Source: Legionella longbeachae (GTDB lineage Bacteria; Pseudomonadota; Gammaproteobacteria; Legionellales; Legionellaceae). From it: a DNA stretch of 8,758 nucleotides. The translations under genes were made by a program, and so were the position numbers. Positions 4,848-8,758 of the stretch are shown piece by piece. Within the stretch, counting starts at the first letter, position 1. Every line of letters begins with the position of its first letter. A model generated the notes under the pieces. It made no database searches. It had not been told where the DNA came from and saw nothing but the letters and a program-made list of their open reading frames with translations. The stretch lies in NCBI GenBank assembly GCA_016191305.1, contig JACPOX010000238.1:1-8758 (forward strand), given 5' to 3'.

Positions 4848-5540
4848 ATGTTAAGGAAGATTGGTTTTGGTTATATGATTTCTTTGGTGCTGGCTACTAA
4901 TTCATTTGCGGGGTTTTATGTTGGTGCAGGTATTGGGCCAGACTATGCCCAATTCACTCAAAAAGTTCATGTTTTTGATAATCATGGTAGTTTCAATGTA
5001 ATAGATGAGCAAAATTTTTCAGGGGCAGGTGTTTTTGGTACTTTTTTTGGAGGTTCTTCTTGGATTCACAATAGGTTTTATTTGGCTGGAGAAGCTAATT
5101 TTAATCCAAGTTCTGTGAAGTATAGATTGGTGAATAAAGAATATATTCATCGAAATTTTGCCAGAACTTCTTTTACTATTCCTTATAGTACGGGAGTGAG
5201 TGCATTACCTGGTTTTCTACTCACCCAAAATGCTGTGGTTTATGGGCGCATTGGTTATGCGAATGGCCATGTTGCACTTCGTAATTCCGATCCTACAATA
5301 CATAGTTCAATTGCAAATCGCAATGGTGTTCGTTATGGTGTCGGTTTTCGCTTTAACCTTGTAGATAGTTGGACATTGATGGCGGATTTTAGTCAAACGA
5401 ATTATGAAAAATTCAGTAGTCACTTCTTTGATCCAACGGGTGGAGTCACAAAAAATGCTCGAATTTACCCTGTTTCAGCACAATTTGCTTTTGGCCTTAT
5501 TTATAATTTTGATAAACCTAAAGCAGTTTTTGTTAAGTAA
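4848..5540 (+). CDS. Outer-membrane beta-barrel protein (opacity/OmpA-like porin fold), function unknown
   Basis: The protein is 230 aa. Residues 1-21 form a Sec signal peptide: Lys/Arg start, hydrophobic core ISLVLA, cleavage after NSFA just before GFYVGAGIG. The mature protein shows alternating hydrophobic/polar strands with paired aromatic residues and glycines: FYVGAGIG, GVFGTFFGG, FYLAGEANF, VVYGRIGYANG, VRYGVGFRFNL, WTLMADFSQTNY and FAFGLIYNF. This is the pattern of an eight-stranded barrel of the outer-membrane beta-barrel (OmpA-like/opacity) families common in Legionella and Coxiella. The last strand ends at Phe221 and a short basic tail (DKPKAVFVK) follows, whereas most barrels end in the aromatic residue. 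AAGGGA (4837-4842) 5 nt before ATG 4848 supports the start. It has its own promoter and is followed by hairpins, so it appears monocistronic. No specific ligand or role can be assigned. Confidence 0.8.
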   Translation: MLRKIGFGYMISLVLATNSFAGFYVGAGIGPDYAQFTQKVHVFDNHGSFNVIDEQNFSGAGVFGTFFGGSSWIHNRFYLAGEANFNPSSVKYRLVNKEYIHRNFARTSFTIPYSTGVSALPGFLLTQNAVVYGRIGYANGHVALRNSDPTIHSSIANRNGVRYGVGFRFNLVDSWTLMADFSQTNYEKFSSHFFDPTGGVTKNARIYPVSAQFAFGLIYNFDKPKAVFVK

Positions 5541-5562
5541 GAAGAGTTCTTTACTCAGATTA

Positions 5563-5590
5563 AGCGTTCACGCAAAATTGCGTGGACGCT
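5563..5590 (+). terminator. Hairpin after the outer-membrane protein gene
   Basis: GCGTTCACGCAA (5564-5575) pairs with TTGCGTGGACGC (5578-5589) with one G-T wobble, plus a flanking A-T pair. The GC-rich stem begins 23 nt after the stop codon. No T-run follows, so termination is likely but not canonical. Confidence 0.45.
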
Positions 5591-5614
5591 AACTGCCTTA
5601 CATTTGCGGTACAT

Positions 5615-5646
5615 TTATATAATCCCTAAAAGAAGGGATTATATAA
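5615..5646. terminator. Bidirectional hairpin between convergent OMP and ssb genes
   Basis: A perfect 13-bp stem is formed by arms ending TATATAATCCCT (5616-5627) and AGGGATTATATA (5634-5645), with a 6-nt loop AAAAGA (5628-5633). It lies between two converging genes, 26 nt past the ssb stop on the minus strand. Its A+T-rich outer stem can supply a U-rich 3' side in either direction, so it may serve both genes. Confidence 0.45.
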
Positions 5647-5671
5647 TTAACAAAATATGTTGTGGTGGGAA

Positions 5672-6148
5672 TTAAAATGGAACATCATCATCCAGTTGAT
5701 CGAAGGCATCTTGAGGAACTGGATTGTTTTGCTGCCTATTGGTGTTTGATGGAGCCGAAGCAGGAGCAAATTGTGCTTGTGGCATATCATCATAATTTGC
5801 TGTGCTACCGCCTTTACTGTCTAACATTTGAATGTCACTGGCGACAATCTCTGTGGTATATTTGTCTTGGCCTTGTTGATCCTGCCATTTTCTGGTTCTT
5901 AAGCTTCCTTCAATATAAAGTTTTGATCCTTTACGAACATATTCACCCGCTATTTCACCTAATCGATTAAAACAGACAACACGGTGCCATTCAGTGCGTT
6001 CTTGTTTTTCTCCAGTAGTTTTATCTTTCCATGATTCACTGGTAGCAATTGAGAGTGTAGTCACTGCGTTGCCATTAGGTAAGTAACGTACGTCAGGATC
6101 AACCCCAACATTGCCAATTAGGATGACTTTATTTATGCCACGTGCCAT
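5672..6148 (-). CDS. ssb: Single-stranded DNA-binding protein SSB
   Basis: SSB coats single-stranded DNA as a tetramer during replication, repair and recombination, and recruits partner enzymes. The 158-aa product has the OB-fold (about 1-112) opening [20 protein letters not shown]. It keeps the base-stacking aromatics known from E. coli (Trp40, Trp54, Phe60, Trp88; numbering coincides with mature E. coli SSB) and the TEWHRVV and [11 protein letters not shown] blocks. A flexible linker rich in Gln, Asn, Pro and Ala (113-148) leads to the acidic tip DDDVPF, which binds partner proteins. Length is close to the E. coli protein (178 aa), with a shorter linker. AGGAG (6160-6156) lies 7 nt before ATG 6148. 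It is convergent with the outer-membrane protein gene and divergent from the unknown gene at 6331. No LexA-type box was seen upstream. Confidence 0.97.
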   Translation of the reverse strand: MARGINKVILIGNVGVDPDVRYLPNGNAVTTLSIATSESWKDKTTGEKQERTEWHRVVCFNRLGEIAGEYVRKGSKLYIEGSLRTRKWQDQQGQDKYTTEIVASDIQMLDSKGGSTANYDDMPQAQFAPASAPSNTNRQQNNPVPQDAFDQLDDDVPF

Positions 6149-6181
6149 TTATTATCTCCTGTATGCGAAAGTTAGAAGAAG

Positions 6182-6210
6182 AGTATACCTAATTTATATT
6201 TACCTTGCAC
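6182..6210 (-). promoter_or_regulatory. Predicted ssb promoter
   Basis: On the minus strand, GTGCAA (6210-6205) and TATACT (6187-6182) are 17 nt apart. The −10 is good and the −35 weak. The start site would lie about 25-30 nt upstream of the ssb ATG. Confidence 0.4.
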
Positions 6211-6255
6211 TGATGACATAATTCTAGAGAAACGGTTTGCAAAAACACAGGTACA

Positions 6256-6284
6256 TTGATTAAGAATTAATTATTGTATAGCAT
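6256..6284 (+). promoter_or_regulatory. Possible promoter of the unknown gene at 6331
   Basis: TTGATT (6256-6261) and TAGCAT (6279-6284) are 17 nt apart, each matching consensus at four of six positions. The resulting leader is about 40 nt. A weak prediction in A+T-rich DNA. Confidence 0.3.
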
Positions 6285-6330
6285 AGGCCTTTGTGAAAAA
6301 AAGATTGTAAATATTTTAAAGGAATAACTA

Positions 6331-7014
6331 ATGAGATCAAAAAAAGATCAAAATATTTCCATCCAACCCGTTAAAAATATTAAACAAAAAAACACATTAT
6401 CTTTTACTTGGTTATTATCAGAGTATGGTCGCAATATTCAATTATCCATTTCAGGCAATGCAACACTTGTTAAAGACACCGTAAAATCCATTTTAGGTGG
6501 ATTAGAACGAATTAGAGCGCTTGGTATGACTGAGCCCCCACGGCCGATTTCTAACTTTGCACAGTTTGATATTGTGCTGACAACAGATGCTCGGATCCTA
6601 GTCAATTTATTTCATTATTTAATTCAAGAGCATCAATCTAGCCCGGACTTTTTTCCTCAGATTTGGAGGGAAGGTTTGCTAATAAATCACATTAATTTAA
6701 TGGGTGAACAGCAAATGGGCATGCCTTATTATGTTGCACAATTAGCCTTAGACAAAGCAAGAGAAAAAATTAAAAATGGAGAACGATTTATTTTTAAGCC
6801 CTATACTGATGAAGACATTTTACACGCTTTTCCTCGTTCTAAAGTAGGGCAAGCTTTAATCATTGAAAATGAACGAACACCCCAAGAACAAAAAAATGAA
6901 GTGATGATTAAAATAAAAAAACCTGGTTTTTTTGATCAAATAAACGAGCACAATGTAAATAAAAATATTAAAGATTCTTTTGAAACGAATACAATTTCTC
7001 CACTTTTAAATTAG
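6331..7014 (+). CDS. Conserved-type hypothetical protein of 227 aa, unrecognised
   Basis: I do not recognise this protein. It has no signal peptide or membrane segment, so it is probably cytoplasmic (or exported by a signal not visible here). The first 20 residues are basic and polar. A globular region spans about 22-190, with predicted beta-strands (SFTWLLSEY, IQLSISGNAT), a helix (LVKDTVKSILGGLERIRALG), a Pro-rich turn (TEPPRP, 67-72) and alternating helices and loops (ILVNLFHYLIQEHQ; YYVAQLALDKAREKIKNGER). The last 35 residues are Asn/Lys/Glu-rich and likely disordered. There are no Cys residues and no catalytic motif. AAAGGA (6318-6323), 7 nt before ATG 6331, supports the start, and codon use matches the neighbours. 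It is divergent from ssb. Its TAG overlaps by four bases (7011-7014) with the original end of the convergent NUDIX gene. Confidence 0.75.
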   Translation: MRSKKDQNISIQPVKNIKQKNTLSFTWLLSEYGRNIQLSISGNATLVKDTVKSILGGLERIRALGMTEPPRPISNFAQFDIVLTTDARILVNLFHYLIQEHQSSPDFFPQIWREGLLINHINLMGEQQMGMPYYVAQLALDKAREKIKNGERFIFKPYTDEDILHAFPRSKVGQALIIENERTPQEQKNEVMIKIKKPGFFDQINEHNVNKNIKDSFETNTISPLLN

Positions 7015-7115
7015 TCAAAAAGCGTTTTATCTGAAATCAAAATATGTTCATAAAGACGTATAATTTGCTGTTGGGTAACCCGAGGTGTGGAAAGTTCGGG
7101 TAACTCATTTATATC
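7011..7115 (-). pseudogene. Out-of-frame C-terminal 34 codons of the NUDIX gene
   Basis: Immediately past the frameshift, the −1 frame reads DINELPELSTPRVTQQQIIR and continues 14 more residues to TAA at 7013-7011. The ELPxLSxxR-T-xxQI pattern is, from memory, the conserved end of the YjhB-like NUDIX proteins. Adding it to residues 1-173 gives about 207 aa, the family's normal length. The segment is therefore the natural C-terminus of the same gene, reached only by frameshifting, or lost. Confidence 0.75.
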
Positions 7116-7633
7116 AAAAAATCAATTTCCGAAATTTCGAGATTTTCCTTTGCTTCGCCCGATAATATGTCACAATGAAAAAAACATTTATAAATATGAG
7201 GCCACTGCAGTGGATGTTTATGCTTCTGTTTATCCCATAATGCAAGAAGGCTGATTACAGAAACATCAAAACCGGTTTCTTCTTTTGCTTCTCTGATGAC
7301 TGATTCTGCTGCAGATTCATTGGTCTCTGCCCAACCTCCAGGTAAGGTCCATAAGCCATCAGCTCTTTCTTTAACCAGTAACACTTTATTATCTTTAAGA
7401 ATAAAAGCACGAACATCAACTTTGGGCGTCGCATAGCCTTTTTCTAATGAGAATAACTCTTTGACTTCATTAAAAGGAGTGTTTGAACAATTTGCTGTCA
7501 TCTCAGAAGCAAGATCACGTAATCTTAGATATCTTTCTTTATCAAATTCATTATTTGAATAGGCAAGTCCATTTTGAGCAATTGCCTGAATTTCAGTAAT
7601 GTATTTAAACCAAAGAGAATTATCTATGGACAT
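7109..7633 (-). CDS. NUDIX hydrolase (YjhB-like, NUDIX_N_2 domain), C-terminally truncated by a frameshift
   Basis: NUDIX enzymes hydrolyse nucleoside diphosphates linked to another group, often ADP-ribose, sugar nucleotides or oxidised dNTPs. The Nudix box is perfect, G100-x5-E106-x7-R114 E115-x2-E118 E119-x-G121-F122 (start GGWAETNE). Before it sits a helical N-terminal domain (1-60, LWFKYITEIQAIAQNGLAYS), typical of NUDIX_N_2 proteins such as B. subtilis YjhB, then VDVRAFILKDNKVLLVKER and the WTLPGG turn. The frame stops early at TAA 7111-7109, giving 174 aa where the family has about 205. The missing C-terminus is encoded in the −1 frame after a six-T run (7121-7116). AGGAA (7647-7643), 9 nt upstream, supports ATG 7633. 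The catalytic core is intact, so the short form may still be active. The substrate cannot be predicted. Confidence 0.85.
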   Translation of the reverse strand: MSIDNSLWFKYITEIQAIAQNGLAYSNNEFDKERYLRLRDLASEMTANCSNTPFNEVKELFSLEKGYATPKVDVRAFILKDNKVLLVKERADGLWTLPGGWAETNESAAESVIREAKEETGFDVSVISLLALWDKQKHKHPLQWPHIYKCFFHCDILSGEAKENLEISEIDFLI

Positions 7634-7764
7634 ATGCAGTTATTCCTATATGTATTGTGTTAGTAAATTAAGTAAAAGCTTGCCATATAGTTGCAACTAT
7701 AGCTAGCATCAATCCAAAATTGAATGTTGACCGGTATTAGTGCATTTTTTTGCAAGAATGCTAT

Positions 7765-7770
7765 TATAAT
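7765..7770 (+). promoter_or_regulatory. Consensus −10 box of the ankyrin-protein gene
   Basis: A perfect TATAAT lies 17 nt upstream of the first possible ATG (7787) and 29 nt upstream of the preferred ATG (7799). The region 16-18 nt upstream (TGCATT, 7741-7746) is a poor −35, so an activator may be needed. No tandem CTTAAT (PmrA-type) element was seen. GTAAA repeats lie upstream at 7663-7676. Confidence 0.4.
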
Positions 7771-7798
7771 TTTTCACTGCTTTAAAATGGACTTTCTT

Positions 7799-8758
7799 AT
7801 GCAAAATATCACCACTCAAAACCTGATTCAATTGTCAGAAATAAACTTTCAAAATTTTGAAGAAACATTACAAGTTCAAAAAGCTATTTTGCCCGATAAT
7901 ATCCAGCAATGGGATAAAGAGACCTGGCTGAATGCAATACTCAAATTTTTTCCTTCCCTCCATGAAAACTTTGTTGCAGAAGAACTAAGAAGAAGTGGTA
8001 GTAAAAATAGGTTATTTGGAGCGCATGCCAATTTCTTGAATTTTGTGGACTCATCGGAGCTTGTTAGATTTTTTTTTGAGTTCAAGCAAATGTATTTTGA
8101 TCGATTGAGTGATAACCGTAAAAAATTATGGATGGATATTATAACAGAAGATGTGGATGCACTGTCTTCATCCTACCTATCACCAGAACTATTGTTTTCA
8201 AAGTTCGGAGAGAATCGATTAGAAATTTTGGAAAACTGGAATCCATCTCCATGTGAAGTTGTTCATAAAAATAGTTTGTTGCAAAAAGTTTTATTCCAAA
8301 ACATTCAGAGCACCTTTAAAAAAAGTAATCTTAAAGAAGATGGCGCAGGCAGAGCCTTACTTCACTATGCCGCTGCACTGGGTATCACTGATATTTGTTT
8401 ATCTTTTAGCAATAAAGATTATTTAAAAAAAGATAATAAAGGGCAGACCCCTATTGAATATGCAATACGCTATCGACAACAAGAATGTGTTCTAAATATC
8501 CTAGCATCCAAAAAAATATCAGGCCCTCTAATAGAAAGCATGGGAGTGAAGTTAACAAGAAGTGCAATACGTTTTTATTTAATGGACGTGGTTGCTTTCT
8601 TGATAGAGCAAGAGTCAGTACTAAAAGAAATTACCACACAACATAATGAAATTTTTACAGAGATTGCACGTTGCGGTCAGCATACACTTCTTAAAAAACT
8701 TAGAAATCATCCTGAGATTATCAAGCTCATCAAAATATCTGGGGATGCAACTATTAAA
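7799..8758 (+). CDS. Ankyrin-repeat protein, candidate Dot/Icm effector (N-terminal 320 residues; continues past window)
   Basis: An open frame of 320 codons runs from ATG 7799 to the window edge with no stop. The first 175 or so residues are mixed helical and unrecognised (for example ETWLNAILKFFPSLHENFV; ELVRFFFEFKQMYFDRLSD). Around 181-240 two ankyrin-type repeats appear: DGAGRALLHYAAALGITDIC (181-200) and DNKGQTPIEYAIRYRQQECV (212-231), with the canonical G-x-LHYAA and G-x-TPI-x-YA patterns. Further helical hairpins (250-320) may be diverged repeats. There is no signal peptide or membrane segment. In Legionella and Coxiella, soluble ankyrin proteins are frequently type IV (Dot/Icm) effectors acting on host proteins, but the C-terminal secretion signal is outside the window, so this is inference. 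ATG 7787 is an in-frame alternative adding four residues (MDFL); ATG 7799 has a weak GGA 7 nt upstream. Confidence 0.82.
   Translation, partial: MQNITTQNLIQLSEINFQNFEETLQVQKAILPDNIQQWDKETWLNAILKFFPSLHENFVAEELRRSGSKNRLFGAHANFLNFVDSSELVRFFFEFKQMYFDRLSDNRKKLWMDIITEDVDALSSSYLSPELLFSKFGENRLEILENWNPSPCEVVHKNSLLQKVLFQNIQSTFKKSNLKEDGAGRALLHYAAALGITDICLSFSNKDYLKKDNKGQTPIEYAIRYRQQECVLNILASKKISGPLIESMGVKLTRSAIRFYLMDVVAFLIEQESVLKEITTQHNEIFTEIARCGQHTLLKKLRNHPEIIKLIKISGDATIK

Noticed and set aside
5662..5970. A plus-strand open frame of about 100 codons opposite ssb
   Set aside because: It is antisense to the highly conserved ssb coding sequence, its protein is rich in Cys, His, Tyr and Leu with no domain, and no independent start signal was seen.
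6149..6330. A LexA (SOS) box controlling ssb
   Set aside because: No CTG-N10-CAG palindrome was found in the ssb upstream region.
7876..8085. A minus-strand open frame of about 70 codons inside the ankyrin gene
   Set aside because: It lies opposite the continuous 320-codon ankyrin frame and shows no ribosome site or recognisable product.

Overview
The window looks like chromosomal DNA of a Legionella or close relative (Gammaproteobacteria). The DNA is A+T-rich. It holds a polyhydroxybutyrate (PHB) gene set with two acetoacetyl-CoA reductases, a gammaproteobacterial-type fatty acid desaturase, an SSB with Legionella/Coxiella-like tail composition, and an ankyrin-repeat protein of the kind these intracellular bacteria export. 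Genus assignment is an inference from gene content and repeat style, not from a search. LAYOUT. Left edge (1-392, minus strand): the start of mutM (DNA repair glycosylase), translationally coupled to a small two-helix membrane protein. A divergent promoter region follows. 584-1765 (+) encodes a membrane acyl-CoA desaturase with an unusual C-terminal extension. 1766-2064 is non-coding and holds a REPIN-like element (two inverted GTAG-headed hairpins), a second repeat pair and a promoter. 2065-4629 (+) is the PHB block: two tandem phaB reductases, a 125-bp near-perfect inverted repeat starting in the second phaB stop codon, a short phaR regulator, and a phasin with its own promoter and a candidate PhaR operator. 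4848-5540 (+) is a secreted outer-membrane beta-barrel protein with its own promoter. Two hairpins separate it from convergent ssb (5672-6148, minus). 6331-7014 (+) is an unrecognised protein. It runs tail to tail into a NUDIX hydrolase (minus) whose last 34 codons are out of frame after a run of six T. 7799-8758 (+) is the open 5' part of an ankyrin-repeat protein whose frame is still open at the right edge. HOW THE GENES FIT. The PhaB enzymes make (R)-3-hydroxybutyryl-CoA for PHB granules, the phasin coats granules, and PhaR would sense granules or polymer and repress the phasin gene. The PHB synthase (phaC) and beta-ketothiolase are not in this window. The desaturase fits a lipid-metabolism neighbourhood but has its own promoter. 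MutM, SSB and NUDIX are housekeeping or nucleotide-sanitation genes. No tRNA, rRNA, CRISPR array, insertion-sequence transposase or phage gene was seen. I did not find a clearly new multi-gene system. The items most worth a second look are the NUDIX frameshift at a −1 slippery heptamer, the REPIN and long-palindrome elements, the possible NADPH/NADH split between the two PhaB copies, the candidate PhaR operator, and the ankyrin protein.
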